Source: Candidatus Latescibacterota bacterium (GTDB lineage: Bacteria > JAAXHH01 > JACQVL01). From it: a DNA stretch of 48,159 bases. Of this stretch, positions 39,376 through 48,121 are shown piece by piece. The notes beneath the pieces were generated by a model, which was not told the DNA's origin, made no database searches, and worked only from the letters and a program-made list of their open reading frames with translations. Positions within the stretch are counted from its first letter, which is position 1, and each line of letters begins with the position of its first letter. The translations under genes and the position numbers were made by a program. The stretch is taken from the NCBI GenBank assembly GCA_016209865.1, contig JACQVL010000080.1, forward strand, positions 1-48,159. Reading direction: 5' to 3'.

Positions 39376-40374
39376 TTAGACGGAGACCCCCTGCCCAACC
39401 TCGTGCAGCACTCGATGAATCTGTCGCAATAATTCAGGCAGGCCCTCGCCGGTGACGGCGGAGATCGGAAGCGGGGGGCTGTCCCATCGGGCGGCGAGCG
39501 CAGTGAGGGATGACCGATCGGGGAGCACATCGACTTTGGTGAACGCGACGAGGGAGGGTCGTGTGACGAGCGTCGGGTTGAACAGCCGCAATTCCTCTTG
39601 AAGCACCCGGTAGTCATCCGACGGGTCGGGACGGGTGATGTCGAGCAGGAAGAGCAGGACCCGGGTCCGCTCGATATGGCGGAGGAATTGGATGCCTAAG
39701 CCTTTGCCGTCATGCGCGCCCTCGATCAGGCCCGGAATGTCCGCCATGACGAAGCTGTCGTCCTCGTCGATGCGGACGATACCGAGGTGGGGTTCGAGGG
39801 TGGTGAACGGGTAGTCGGCGATCTTGGGCCGGGCGTCGGAGAGCCGGGCGAGGAGGGTAGACTTCCCCGCGTTCGGATGGCCAACCAGACCGACGTCGGC
39901 CAGGAGCTTCAACTCCAGTTCAAGAACCCGCGCTTCTCCGGGTGCGCCGGACTCCGCCCGCCGCGGCGCGCGGTTGGTGGACGTGGCGAACGCCGAGTTC
40001 CCCCGGCCGCCCGTCCCACCGTGCGCGACGATGACGGATTGGCCGGCCTCGACTAAGTCGGCGACAATCTGGCCGGTCTGCGCGTCACGGACGACCGTAC
40101 CCGGCGGGAGGAGGATGACCAGGTCGGGCGCGGTCTTTCCGTGCATCCCCTTCCCCTGGCCCGCTCCCCCGTTCTCCGCCCGGTAAATCTGCTGGTACCG
40201 GAAGTCGATCAGCGTCCGTTTCCGGGCATCCACCCGGACGACCACATTCCCGCCGTTCCCCCCGTGGCCGCCGTCCGGCCCCCCGCGCGGGACATTCTTC
40301 TCCCGCCGGAAGCTCATGCAGCCGTGCCCGCCCCGGCCGGCCTGGACGTGGATGCGCGCGTAATCGATGAACAT
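39376..40374 (-). CDS. obgE: Obg GTPase
   Basis: A ribosome-associated GTPase needed for 50S assembly, 332 residues. The Obg fold (about 1-155) starts with FIDYARIHVQAGRGGHGCMS and glycine-rich GGPDGGHGGNGGNVV. The GTPase domain (about 160-330) shows G1 GHPNAGKSTLL, G2 DYPFTTLEPHLG, G3 DIPGLIEGAH, G4 TKVD and SAVTGEGL. There is no C-terminal OCT extension. It overlaps no neighbour; it starts 6 bp after icd. The Shine-Dalgarno is weak, which suggests translational coupling to icd. Confidence 0.97.
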   Translation of the reverse strand: MFIDYARIHVQAGRGGHGCMSFRREKNVPRGGPDGGHGGNGGNVVVRVDARKRTLIDFRYQQIYRAENGGAGQGKGMHGKTAPDLVILLPPGTVVRDAQTGQIVADLVEAGQSVIVAHGGTGGRGNSAFATSTNRAPRRAESGAPGEARVLELELKLLADVGLVGHPNAGKSTLLARLSDARPKIADYPFTTLEPHLGIVRIDEDDSFVMADIPGLIEGAHDGKGLGIQFLRHIERTRVLLFLLDITRPDPSDDYRVLQEELRLFNPTLVTRPSLVAFTKVDVLPDRSSLTALAARWDSPPLPISAVTGEGLPELLRQIHRVLHEVGQGVSV

Positions 40375-40380
40375 GAGTTG

Positions 40381-41607
40381 CTACATGCGCTCAATAATCG
40401 CCGTCCCGAACTCGGAGCATTTGACTTCCTTCGCCCCTTCCGTCAGGCGGGCGAAGTCGTACGTCACGATCTTCTCCCCGATCGTCCGTTCGAGGCCCCG
40501 GAGGATCCGGTCGGCCGCCTCGTCCCATCCGAGATGCCGGAACATCATCTCCCCGGACAGGATGACCGAGCCGGGGTTGACTTTATCCTGGTTCGCGTAC
40601 TTCGGGGCGGTCCCGTGGGTGGCCTCGAAGACCGCATGGCCGGTCATGTAGTTGATGTTCCCGCCGGGCGCGATCCCGATTCCCCCGACCTGGGCGGCGA
40701 GGGCATCGGACATGTAGTCGCCGTTGAGGTTCATCGTGGCGATGACGTCGAATTCGTCCGGGCGGGTCAGGATCTGCTGGAGGAAGATGTCCGCGATGGT
40801 ATCCTTGATCAGAATCTTGCCAGGCGGCACATTCCCTTTGCAGTCGTCCCAACTGACGAGTTGATCGGAGAATTCTTCCTTCGCGAGATGGTACCCCCAG
40901 TTGCGGAACGCTCCTTCCGTGAATTTCTGGATGTTCCCCTTATGGATGAGCGTCACGCTCTTCCGGCGATGGGTGATCGCGTACTGGATGGCCGCGCGGA
41001 TGAGCCGTTTGCTGCCCGTCTCGCTGACGGGCTTGATCCCGATCCCGGAATCCGGCCGGATGCGCCAGCCGAATTCATTCCGGCAGAAGTCGATCAGCTT
41101 CTTCGCCTGTTCGCTGTAGGCTTCTTGCTCCAGTCCGGCGTAGACATCTTCCGTGTTCTCCCGGAAAATGACCATGTCCACTTTCTCCGGATGCTTGACC
41201 GGGCTGGGGACGCCCTGGAACCAGCGGACTGGCCGCAGGCAGACGTACAGGTCGAGCATCTGCCGCAGGGCGACGTTCAGACTGCGGATTCCCCCGCCCA
41301 CCGGGGTGGTCAGCGGGCCTTTGATCCCGACGACGTAGTCCCGGAACGCGGCGACCGTCTCCTCCGGAAGCCAGGAGCCGGTGGCCTTGAACGCTTTCTC
41401 CCCGGCCAGCACCTCCATCCACGCGATCCGGCGGGCGCCGCCGTACGCTTGCTCGACGGCCGCGTCGAACACGCGCTGGGAAGCCCGCCAGATGTCGGGA
41501 CCGGTGCCATCGCCCTCGATGAACGGAATGATGGGGACATCGGGAACGGCTAAGACTCCGTCGGTCACCTGGATTTTCGTCCCCTCAGTAATTGTGTCAT
41601 ACGCCAT
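40381..41607 (-). CDS. icd: isocitrate dehydrogenase (NADP+-type)
   Basis: A 408-residue TCA-cycle enzyme converting isocitrate to 2-oxoglutarate and CO2. ATG 41607 is supported by AAGGAG 6 bp upstream. Substrate-binding [13 protein letters not shown] contains the serine equivalent to the E. coli phosphorylation site. Other marks are [43 protein letters not shown], the Mg site in [20 protein letters not shown] and [29 protein letters not shown] with the following lysine/tyrosine suggests NADP preference by analogy with E. coli. It is followed by obgE and preceded by mdh, with a 28-bp palindrome in the gap. Confidence 0.96.
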   Translation of the reverse strand: MAYDTITEGTKIQVTDGVLAVPDVPIIPFIEGDGTGPDIWRASQRVFDAAVEQAYGGARRIAWMEVLAGEKAFKATGSWLPEETVAAFRDYVVGIKGPLTTPVGGGIRSLNVALRQMLDLYVCLRPVRWFQGVPSPVKHPEKVDMVIFRENTEDVYAGLEQEAYSEQAKKLIDFCRNEFGWRIRPDSGIGIKPVSETGSKRLIRAAIQYAITHRRKSVTLIHKGNIQKFTEGAFRNWGYHLAKEEFSDQLVSWDDCKGNVPPGKILIKDTIADIFLQQILTRPDEFDVIATMNLNGDYMSDALAAQVGGIGIAPGGNINYMTGHAVFEATHGTAPKYANQDKVNPGSVILSGEMMFRHLGWDEAADRILRGLERTIGEKIVTYDFARLTEGAKEVKCSEFGTAIIERM

Positions 41608-41628
41608 ACGATTCTCCTTGGGAAGGTC

Positions 41629-41656
41629 GTAGAGACGCGACATGTCACGTCTCTAC
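41629..41656. repeat. 28-bp near-perfect palindrome in the mdh-icd gap
   Basis: GTAGAGACG ... CGTCTCTAC with a GACATGTC core; only one base pair fails in the whole 28 bp. It begins 6 bp after the mdh stop. It resembles the AGAGACG-type intergenic palindromes of other bacterial genomes and could act as a bidirectional RNA hairpin. Confidence 0.85.
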
Positions 41657-41662
41657 ACGTCG

Positions 41663-42586
41663 TTACAGATTCAATTCCTTGATGCTCTGCTGATACACCC
41701 CGGCCGAGGCATGGAGGGCAGCGCGTTCCGCGTCCGTCAATTTGAGCTCGATGATGCCTTCGACCCCGCTCCGGCCGAGTTTCACCGGAACCCCGACGCA
41801 CACCCCATGCAACCCGTATTCTCCTTCCAGCAGGACTGATGCCGGGACGATTCGGTTCTTGCCCCGGAGGATCGACTCGACCATCTGGACGACCGCCGCC
41901 GCGGGCGCGTAGTAGGCGCTGCCCGTCTTGAGCAGGTTGACGATCTCGGCCCCGCCGTCCCTCGTCCGCTGGACGATCCGGTCGATCGTCTCCTGCGGAA
42001 GGAGTTCGGTGATCGGGATGCCGGATACAGTGGTGTACCGCGGAAGGGGCACCATCGTGTCGCCGTGCCCGCCCAAGATCATCGCGGACGTATCCTCCAT
42101 CGAGACGCCCAACTCCATGGCGATGAACGTCCGGTACCGGGCGCAGTCGAGGACGCCCGCCTGGCCGAACACCCGTTTCCGGCCGAACCCGGACACTGTG
42201 AGCGCGATGTACGTCATCACGTCGAGTGGGTTACTAACCATCAGGATGATCGACTGCGGGGCGTATGTGACGATATTTTCGGTGACCGAGGTGATGATCT
42301 CGGCGTTCTTCTTCAGGAGGTCGAGCCGGTCCTGTCCCGGCTTGCGCGCCAGTCCGGCGGTCACGACGACGACGTCCGCCCCTTCGATGGCTGCATAGTC
42401 GTTCGACCCCACGACCTGGCTGTCGTACCCCAGGACCGGTCCCGCCTCCAGCATGTCTAACGCCTTCCCCTGGGGGACCCCCTCGATGATGTCCACCATC
42501 GTGATGTCGCCCAGCTCCAGTTGCGCGGCGTAGAGGGCGACCGTCGCCCCGACATTGCCCGATCCCACGACTCCGATCTTCGGCAT
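41663..42586 (-). CDS. mdh: malate dehydrogenase (LDH-like type)
   Basis: A 307-residue NAD-dependent dehydrogenase from ATG 42586 (GGAGGG upstream). Rossmann motif [20 protein letters not shown]-binding Asp in [12 protein letters not shown], the specificity segment [16 protein letters not shown] with Arg giving malate preference, SNPLDVMTY, and the catalytic His in [13 protein letters not shown]. It acts in the TCA cycle next to icd. The frame extends upstream into a heptamer array and is trimmed. The gene order mdh-icd-obgE probably reflects one transcript. Confidence 0.95.
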   Translation of the reverse strand: MPKIGVVGSGNVGATVALYAAQLELGDITMVDIIEGVPQGKALDMLEAGPVLGYDSQVVGSNDYAAIEGADVVVVTAGLARKPGQDRLDLLKKNAEIITSVTENIVTYAPQSIILMVSNPLDVMTYIALTVSGFGRKRVFGQAGVLDCARYRTFIAMELGVSMEDTSAMILGGHGDTMVPLPRYTTVSGIPITELLPQETIDRIVQRTRDGGAEIVNLLKTGSAYYAPAAAVVQMVESILRGKNRIVPASVLLEGEYGLHGVCVGVPVKLGRSGVEGIIELKLTDAERAALHASAGVYQQSIKELNL

Positions 42587-42603
42587 CAGACCCTCCGTAA
42601 AGA

Positions 42604-42751
42604 CAGTGACGAGTGACGAGTGGCAAGTGACGAGCAAAAGTCCATCATTTACGTTACGTTGAATCTCATTTCTACGCAAGAGAGAATCGAAAGGCTCCCG
42701 CTCATAAAGAACGGGTCTTACTCGTCACTCGTCACTGGTCACTCGTCACTG
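42604..42751. repeat. inverted heptamer arrays, unit GTGACGA
   Basis: The left arm (42604-42634) has GTGACGA, GTGACGA, GTGGCAA, GTGACGA. The right arm (42716-42751) has TCGTCAC, TCGTCAC, TGGTCAC, TCGTCAC, so the odd unit is third in both. The right arm supplies the last codon and TGA of the NYN gene. Its 36 bp are the exact reverse complement of 48122-48157. The middle 81 bp hold nothing recognisable. Confidence 0.92.
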
Positions 42752-44281
42752 ACTCTCCAGCTTCTCCCGTTCTCCATCCGTGCTCGCCAGCCGGTCCATC
42801 TTGATCAACAGTCCTTCATCGATCGCGTAATACCGGTCGGCCACTTCCATCAGGTCACGGGCGGTATTGTGAGGGAAGGAGAAGACCTCGACGCGTGGGC
42901 CGATCTCTTTCAGCAGGTTGACGAGCGCCACGAAGTCGCCGTCCCCACTGACGAGCACGATGATGTCCAGTTTGTCCGCTATGCCGATCATGTCGATGGC
43001 CATGCCCATGTCCCAGTCGCCCTTGGCGGAGCCGTCGCTCCGGAGGCGCAGGTCCTTGCGCCTCACCTGATAGCTCCGCTGCTGGAGCATCGTCACGAAC
43101 CCGGTCTGATCGACCTCCGGGGTCTGGATGACGTAGGCCACCGCTTTGATCAAGCGCCGGTCCCCCACGGCCGCCTGCAGGAGCTTCTCGAAGTCGAGCC
43201 GCGCCCCGTACTGGCGGGCCGCATAGAACATATTCTGGACATCGACGAAAATCCCGACCCGCTCCGGGCTTCCCTTGGGACGGCGTGCCGTCTCGGCTTT
43301 CTTCTCTTTCTGCGCCTCGACCCGGAGGGTATGGACCTCCTTGTACAGGTCATCGAGCGACCGTTTCACCTCACCCTGTTCCGTCCGGATGGTGTGGACT
43401 GTGGCTTCGATGACCCCTTTCATGTCGGACACGTTCCGCTCGAGCGTCGTCAGGAGCGGGTTGAAGTCGATCGACGGTTTGTCGGCGGCCCGGAGCTTGT
43501 CGAGGTCGTACATCAGTTTACGGTTTTCTCGCTCCAACTGATGGATCTGGGACAGCAGGGAGGGCGCCTGCTTCAACTCATCGGTCAATCGCTGGATCTC
43601 CCGGTCGCGCGCGCCGAGGGCGGCGCTGAGGTCTTTGTTCTCATGCCGGAGGGTATCGCAGGTGACCTGGAGTTTCTTGAGCTGGTCGCGGAGGGATTCC
43701 ACGCGAGTTTCCGTCTGGACGGCCTGCTGCTTCGCCCGCGCCAGTTCCTCCTGGACGACCTGGAGGTCATTCCGGAGCGCCTGAAGTTCCGGTTTTGCCT
43801 TCTGACCCGTCGCCGGTGGTTTGGCTGGGACGGCGGGTTTCTCGGACTCCTGCGCGGCGGGGATGAGCGTGGACGCCTTGGCCAGCATCGTCACGGCGGT
43901 GCTGTTCACCTCCTCCCGGTCGTCGAGCGCCATGGCGGCGATCATCCGGCTGAGCGGCCCCTGATGGAGGTCGAGGCCGTTCTGGGCGATGGCGACGATC
44001 TCCTCGGGCGGCTTGCGCCGCAGGTCGGCGGATTCGCGCAGGGTGGCTTTCGTGAGCGTCCGGGTGATCAACTCGCCGGCGGTCTCATGCTCGAAGAATT
44101 CATTAACCAGGTCGAGGACCAACTTGTGGGCGGGGACCGACTTCGTCCGCATCCCGGCGTAACTTAGACCGCAGGTGTTGCAGAGCTTGACGAGCGTCGT
44201 ATGGTCGAGTGCTTTATCAAGAATCCAGCACAGAGCGTGCGGCTCGAACGCGCGCACAAGACGCTGGTAATCTGTGAGCAT
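42746..44281 (-). CDS. NYN/PIN-domain protein with long coiled coil
   Basis: A 511-residue protein starting at ATG 44281 (GTGAGG 6 bp upstream). The N-terminal helical part (about 1-150) is of unknown family. A long charged coiled coil spans about 165-340 (SLRDQLKKLQVTCDTLRHENKD). The C-terminal LabA-like NYN domain (about 350-500) has VGIFVDVQNMFYAARQ, conserved acidic residues in GDWDMGMAIDMIG and VLVSGDGDFVALVNLLKEIG. NYN domains are PIN-related nucleases, commonly on RNA. The order N-terminal domain-coiled coil-nuclease is unusual, so the coiled coil may oligomerise it. Its last residue and stop lie inside a heptamer array. Confidence 0.85.
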   Translation of the reverse strand: MLTDYQRLVRAFEPHALCWILDKALDHTTLVKLCNTCGLSYAGMRTKSVPAHKLVLDLVNEFFEHETAGELITRTLTKATLRESADLRRKPPEEIVAIAQNGLDLHQGPLSRMIAAMALDDREEVNSTAVTMLAKASTLIPAAQESEKPAVPAKPPATGQKAKPELQALRNDLQVVQEELARAKQQAVQTETRVESLRDQLKKLQVTCDTLRHENKDLSAALGARDREIQRLTDELKQAPSLLSQIHQLERENRKLMYDLDKLRAADKPSIDFNPLLTTLERNVSDMKGVIEATVHTIRTEQGEVKRSLDDLYKEVHTLRVEAQKEKKAETARRPKGSPERVGIFVDVQNMFYAARQYGARLDFEKLLQAAVGDRRLIKAVAYVIQTPEVDQTGFVTMLQQRSYQVRRKDLRLRSDGSAKGDWDMGMAIDMIGIADKLDIIVLVSGDGDFVALVNLLKEIGPRVEVFSFPHNTARDLMEVADRYYAIDEGLLIKMDRLASTDGEREKLESQ

Positions 44282-44289
44282 AGGGAACC

Positions 44290-45489
44290 TCACTCGTGTA
44301 ACTGGGCCAGGCCTTCCTCGATACGATCCAGGCCTCGGACGATGACCTCCATCGACGTCGCGTAGGAGATGCGGATGAAGCCTTCCGCCCCGAACGCGAT
44401 GCCGGGGACGGTCGCCACCTTTCTCTCCTCCAGCAGGTACATCGACAGGTCGAGCGAGCCGGTGATCCGCTGGCCGGCCGGGGTGCGACGGCCGGTGTAC
44501 GCGGAGACGTCCGGGAAGACGTAGAACGCCCCCTCCGGCCTGACGCAGGAGACCCCGTCCATCCGGTTGAGCCGCTCCACGATGGCGTCGCGCCGGCGGT
44601 GGAATTCGTGCACCATCTGCTGGATAAAGTCTTCCGGTCCGTTGAGCGCAGCCACCCCGGCGTACTGGGTGATCGAGCTGGGATGGTTGACCGTCTGCCC
44701 CTGGAATTTCGACGCCCCGGCCATAATCGGCCGCGGTCCGGCGGCATACCCCAACCGCCAGCCGGTCATCGCGTACGCTTTCGAGAGGCCGTTGACGACG
44801 AGGGTCAGGTCGTACATCCGCGCGTTGAACGCGGCCAGGCTGTGATGGGTGGCTCCGTCGTACAGGATTTTTTCGTACAGCTCATCGGAGATGACGAAGA
44901 TGCCCGCGTCCGCGATCACCGCGGCCAGACCTTCGAGTTCCGCCCGGCTGTAGACCGTCCCGGTCGGGTTGCACGGGGAATTGAGCATCAGGAGCTTCGT
45001 CCGCGGGGTGATGGCGGCCTTGAGCTGGTCGGGGGTGATCTTGAACGTCGTCTCGGCGGTCGTGGGCAGGACGACCGGTTCCGCGCCGACGAGCTTCACC
45101 ATCTCCGTGTAGCTGACCCAGTAGGGCGCGGGGACGAGCACTTCGTCCCCGTCTTCACACGTGACGAACAACAAATTGTAGATCGAATTTTTCCCGCCGG
45201 ACGAGACGACGATCTGGGAGCGTTCATACTGGAGGCCTTGATCGCGCAACAGTTTTCGACAGATCGCCTCTTTCAGGTCTTCCGTCCCAGCGGCGGGGGT
45301 ATATTTGGTGTGTCCGGTTTCAATCGCCTGAATCCCGGCCTGCCTGACGTGTTCCGGAGTCGGGAAATCGGGCTCACCGACGGTAAAATTGACCACGTCC
45401 TGTCCAGCCCGGCGCATCGCCATCGCGCGTTCGTTGAGCGCGATCGTGGTGGCTGGAGCAACACGCGCCAGTTTGCTCGACAGTCGCAT
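44290..45489 (-). CDS. aspC: aspartate aminotransferase (class Ib)
   Basis: A 399-residue PLP enzyme of the thermophile/Gram-positive AspAT Ib type. Marks: VNFTVGEPDFPTPEHV, TKYTPAAGTEDLKEAI, NSPCNPTGTVYS, the PLP lysine in VVNGLSKAYAMTGWRLGYAAG, and FIRISYATSMEVIVRGL near the end. Members transaminate aspartate and sometimes prephenate. It starts after AGGAGG, 8 bp downstream of coaD. The residues that distinguish prephenate use cannot be judged by eye. Confidence 0.93.
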   Translation of the reverse strand: MRLSSKLARVAPATTIALNERAMAMRRAGQDVVNFTVGEPDFPTPEHVRQAGIQAIETGHTKYTPAAGTEDLKEAICRKLLRDQGLQYERSQIVVSSGGKNSIYNLLFVTCEDGDEVLVPAPYWVSYTEMVKLVGAEPVVLPTTAETTFKITPDQLKAAITPRTKLLMLNSPCNPTGTVYSRAELEGLAAVIADAGIFVISDELYEKILYDGATHHSLAAFNARMYDLTLVVNGLSKAYAMTGWRLGYAAGPRPIMAGASKFQGQTVNHPSSITQYAGVAALNGPEDFIQQMVHEFHRRRDAIVERLNRMDGVSCVRPEGAFYVFPDVSAYTGRRTPAGQRITGSLDLSMYLLEERKVATVPGIAFGAEGFIRISYATSMEVIVRGLDRIEEGLAQLHE

Positions 45490-45497
45490 GCGTCCTC

Positions 45498-45977
45498 CTA
45501 ACGCTGGAATCTGTGTCGCAGCCGCTCCGAAACGAGGGGCGGCACAAACTGGCTGACATCCCCCCCGAACCGGGCGACTTCCTTGACGATGGACGAACTC
45601 AGGTAGGTGTACTGTTCACTCGGCATCAAGAAGACGGTCTCGATCTCGGGCGCCAGTTGCCGGTTCATCAGGGTCATCTGGAATTCTGCCTCGAAATCGG
45701 AGACCGCCCGCAGCCCCCGGATGAGGGCGATCGCCCCGTGTCTCCGGGCCGCTTCCACGCTCAGGCCGTCGTAGTGGGTGACTGTCACGCTCCCGACCTC
45801 CGCCGTGGCGTTCTGGATCATCTCGATCCGTTCCTCGACCGTGAACAACGGGTCTTTGCGCGGGTTGCGCGCGACCGTCACGACCACCCGGTCGAAGATC
45901 GTCAGCGCCTGCCGAATGATGTCGAGGTGGCCGTAGGTAATCGGGTCGAACGTCCCGGGGTAGAGCGCGGTACTCAT
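45498..45977 (-). CDS. coaD: phosphopantetheine adenylyltransferase
   Basis: A 159-residue nucleotidyltransferase of CoA synthesis: 4-phosphopantetheine plus ATP gives dephospho-CoA. The start is ATG 45977 (AAGGAG 6 bp upstream), not the GTG one codon earlier. The T/HxGH-type motif is in YPGTFDPITYGHLDII, and the conserved tail LMPSEQYTYLSSSIVKEVARFGG closes the active site. It is in the usual rsmD-coaD pair, 21 bp after rsmD, and aspC follows. Confidence 0.97.
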   Translation of the reverse strand: MSTALYPGTFDPITYGHLDIIRQALTIFDRVVVTVARNPRKDPLFTVEERIEMIQNATAEVGSVTVTHYDGLSVEAARRHGAIALIRGLRAVSDFEAEFQMTLMNRQLAPEIETVFLMPSEQYTYLSSSIVKEVARFGGDVSQFVPPLVSERLRHRFQR

Positions 45978-45998
45978 CACCAGCTCCTTCGAGCGTCG

Positions 45999-46550
45999 CT
46001 ACGGAGAGCGGTACACCGTCAACGCGGAGTCTCCGACTGTGCGTGTGAGCGTGATCGCCAGACCAGGGGGGGCCTCGACCGAGAGGGGCATTCTCCGGCT
46101 GTGTTCGATGATGAGGAATCCATCCGCGGTCAAGAGGGAGAGGCGACCGACCGTTCGCAGGATCGTCTCGACGACGGGGGAGCCGTAGGGCGGGTCGGCC
46201 AGGATGAGGTCGAGGCGACGGCCCTGCGCCGCCAATCGGTGAAGGGCACGGACGGCATCGAGACACCAGACTTCACCGCGGTCGGCCAGCCGGCACCGCG
46301 TGAGGTTCTCCCGGATCGTCCGGGCCGCCCGGGGGTCCCGATCCACGAACACCACACCGGCCGCTCCTCGGCTTAACGCCTCGATCCCCAGCCCCCCGAT
46401 CCCGGCGCAAAGATCAACGACAGTCCGTCCGGCGATCCAGCCGGCCAGGAGATCGAACAACGACTTCCGGACACGTCCGCTCGTCGGCCGGGCGAGGCGG
46501 GACGGCCCCCGGAGTTGATGCCCTTTGGCCACTCCTGCGACGACTCGCAC
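45999..46550 (-). CDS. rsmD: 16S rRNA (guanine(966)-N2)-methyltransferase
   Basis: A 183-residue class I SAM methyltransferase acting on G966 of 16S rRNA. The start is GTG 46550, with GGGAGG 7 bp upstream; the longer frame is not coding. Family start VRVVAGVAKGHQLRGPSRL and ARPTSGRVRKSLFDLLAGW match RsmD. SAM-binding DLCAGIGGLGIEALSRGAAG and the catalytic DPPY in LDLILADPPYGSP are present. It is coupled to coaD downstream and pilM upstream. Confidence 0.94.
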   Translation of the reverse strand: MRVVAGVAKGHQLRGPSRLARPTSGRVRKSLFDLLAGWIAGRTVVDLCAGIGGLGIEALSRGAAGVVFVDRDPRAARTIRENLTRCRLADRGEVWCLDAVRALHRLAAQGRRLDLILADPPYGSPVVETILRTVGRLSLLTADGFLIIEHSRRMPLSVEAPPGLAITLTRTVGDSALTVYRSP

Positions 46551-46564
46551 CCCGGACCCTCCCG

Positions 46565-47512
46565 TCAACCCGGTTGTCTCAGCGCCAGCCCGGCGGCCAC
46601 CATGAACGGAGCCCAGAAACCAGCCTGCATGGTCGCTTCCAGGTCTGGGACGACACGCATGCGCTGGAACGGGTCTGCGGGAACGACCGGCCGGCTCAGG
46701 ATGTCGGCCCACCGGGCGCAGACCTCCGGCAGGCCGCTCATCTCGCCACTGACGATGACGCGAGTCGGCACCTCCTCGTGGGGGAAGGTCTTCAGGAGCG
46801 CCTGAAGCTGGGCCCCAAACGCGGTCAACGCCCCGTCAGTCCCGGTGGACGCAAGGGGAACGCCGTCCGCGTCGAGGGACATCGCCGCGACGTACGAGAC
46901 TGTGTTCTGGACGAAGATCACGTCTATCGCCCCGGGTTCGATGTGGACGAGCGCCGTCTTGTGGCCCAGCTCCGACCTGTAGGCCACTTCGAACGCGTTG
47001 AGAAGCGCGATCGTGGCGACACTCAGCGCCGCCGGGGCCAGCCCGGCGTCCTGTAAGAGATGAAAGAGGGCATCCACGGCGGCCTCCCGTGCGGCGACGA
47101 TCAGCGCCGACCGAGTCGCCTCCGACTCGCGTCCCGTCAACGCCGCATCCACGACGTACTGTTCGAGGGGGTCGATGACCGCGTGGGCCGCTTCCCACAT
47201 CAGCCAGTCGTACTGCGTCTGGGCGTCGGCTGATTGATCGACCTGGGAGAGCAGGACCGTGGCGAACCGATTCCGGAGTCCCCCGACCACCGGCCATGCG
47301 GGGTCCCCGTACGACGCGAACACGGTGCGGATGGCGGCCGTCACGTCGGCGGCGTTCTCGAACAGGGCCGCCGGCATCCGGGGAGCGGGCAGGGGTTGAG
47401 CCCCGACCCGGTGGAGGACCGGCCCGGCTGGGGTGTGTTCGATCGCCACCAGCCGGACCGCCTCGTACCCGACGTCAAGCCCGACAGTGATCTGCGGCGT
47501 CTCCGATGGCAT
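46565..47512 (-). CDS. pilM: PilM-like actin-fold protein
   Basis: A 315-residue protein with an actin/FtsA/MreB-type start (TVGLDVGYEAVRLVAIEHT) and later ATPase-fold motifs (TALVHIEPGAIDVIFVQNTV, then RVIVSGEMSGLPEVC). PilM proteins sit at the cytoplasmic side of the inner membrane in type IV pilus machines and bind PilN. No pilN, pilO, pilP or pilQ gene follows here; rsmD does. The call is by fold and rough pattern. A distant general actin-like protein is possible. It is the first gene after a near-consensus promoter and faces the same way as the comEA-like gene upstream. Confidence 0.78.
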   Translation of the reverse strand: MPSETPQITVGLDVGYEAVRLVAIEHTPAGPVLHRVGAQPLPAPRMPAALFENAADVTAAIRTVFASYGDPAWPVVGGLRNRFATVLLSQVDQSADAQTQYDWLMWEAAHAVIDPLEQYVVDAALTGRESEATRSALIVAAREAAVDALFHLLQDAGLAPAALSVATIALLNAFEVAYRSELGHKTALVHIEPGAIDVIFVQNTVSYVAAMSLDADGVPLASTGTDGALTAFGAQLQALLKTFPHEEVPTRVIVSGEMSGLPEVCARWADILSRPVVPADPFQRMRVVPDLEATMQAGFWAPFMVAAGLALRQPG

Positions 47513-47556
47513 GATCTGCCTCTACGGTCGATGATTGTCATCATGAATCCCGGAGC

Positions 47557-47585
47557 ATAATAGCGAGGGGGGAAGGTCTTGTCAA
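47557..47585 (-). promoter_or_regulatory. sigma-70 type promoter of the pilM-rsmD-coaD cluster
   Basis: On the minus strand TTGACA (47580-47585), a 17-bp spacer and TATTAT (47557-47562), a near-consensus promoter 45 bp before the pilM ATG. ATGATGACAATCAT, an inverted repeat, lies close to the expected start and may be an operator. Nine genes (pilM to dprA) run on from it without another clear promoter. Confidence 0.8.
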
Positions 47586-47610
47586 CAGAAAAGTGGCAGG
47601 GGAGCTTGAT

Positions 47611-48114
47611 TCATCGAGGCGGGGCGTGAGGGGAGTCGACACGGACCCACGGTTTGATCTTGACGAGGGTGGCCCGGCCGATCCCTTTCACGTTCATCAA
47701 CTGTTCCACGGTGCTGAACGCGCCGATCTGCCGCCGGTACGCGATGATCCGCTCAGCCAGTTTTGGCCCGATCCCGGGGAGAGTCTGGAACTGGGCGGAC
47801 GAGGCGGTGTTGAGGTTGATCGGCGTGGAGGGGGGAATCGCCTTGCCGGATCGCCGTCCAGCCCGGCCGGGACTGGACTGCGCCGTGCTATCACGGCCGG
47901 CAGCGCGGGAGACCGTCCGCGTCCGGGACGGCGGCGTGGTCGCGGTGCCGGTATCGGCCGCCGCCAACGCGGGCGTGTTCATCCACGGGTCGGGTCTCAG
48001 GTCGGGCGCGACGTCCGCGCGATAGTGTTGCAAGACGGACACGACGCCCCCGACGGCCAGACTGGCGGCCAGAAAGAGGATGGCGCGCCGTTCTTGAGGG
48101 GTGAGGGTGAGCAT
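47611..48114 (-). CDS. comEA: ComEA-like helix-hairpin-helix DNA-binding protein
   Basis: A 167-residue protein with an N-terminal hydrophobic helix (about 10-28, RAILFLAASLAVGGVVSVL), a low-complexity linker rich in Thr, Ser and Arg, and a C-terminal double helix-hairpin-helix domain (about 95-160). The domain has INLNTASSAQFQTLPGIGPK, LAERIIAYRRQIGAFSTVEQ and LMNVKGIGRATLVKIKPWV. ComEA is the periplasmic DNA receptor of natural transformation. No Shine-Dalgarno precedes ATG 48114; a heptamer array stands 7 bp before it. dprA and pilM in this window support a competence role. Confidence 0.9.
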   Translation of the reverse strand: MLTLTPQERRAILFLAASLAVGGVVSVLQHYRADVAPDLRPDPWMNTPALAAADTGTATTPPSRTRTVSRAAGRDSTAQSSPGRAGRRSGKAIPPSTPINLNTASSAQFQTLPGIGPKLAERIIAYRRQIGAFSTVEQLMNVKGIGRATLVKIKPWVRVDSPHAPPR

Positions 48115-48121
48115 CGTATGA

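Noticed and set aside
40141-41553. A 470-codon plus-strand open frame
   Set aside because: Antisense to icd and obgE, both certain genes; no domain, no ribosome-binding site.
42620-44167. A 515-codon open frame on the plus strand
   Set aside because: It is antisense to the NYN gene, has no recognisable domain, and its composition is the complement of a strong coding gene; GC-rich codon bias keeps the opposite frame open.
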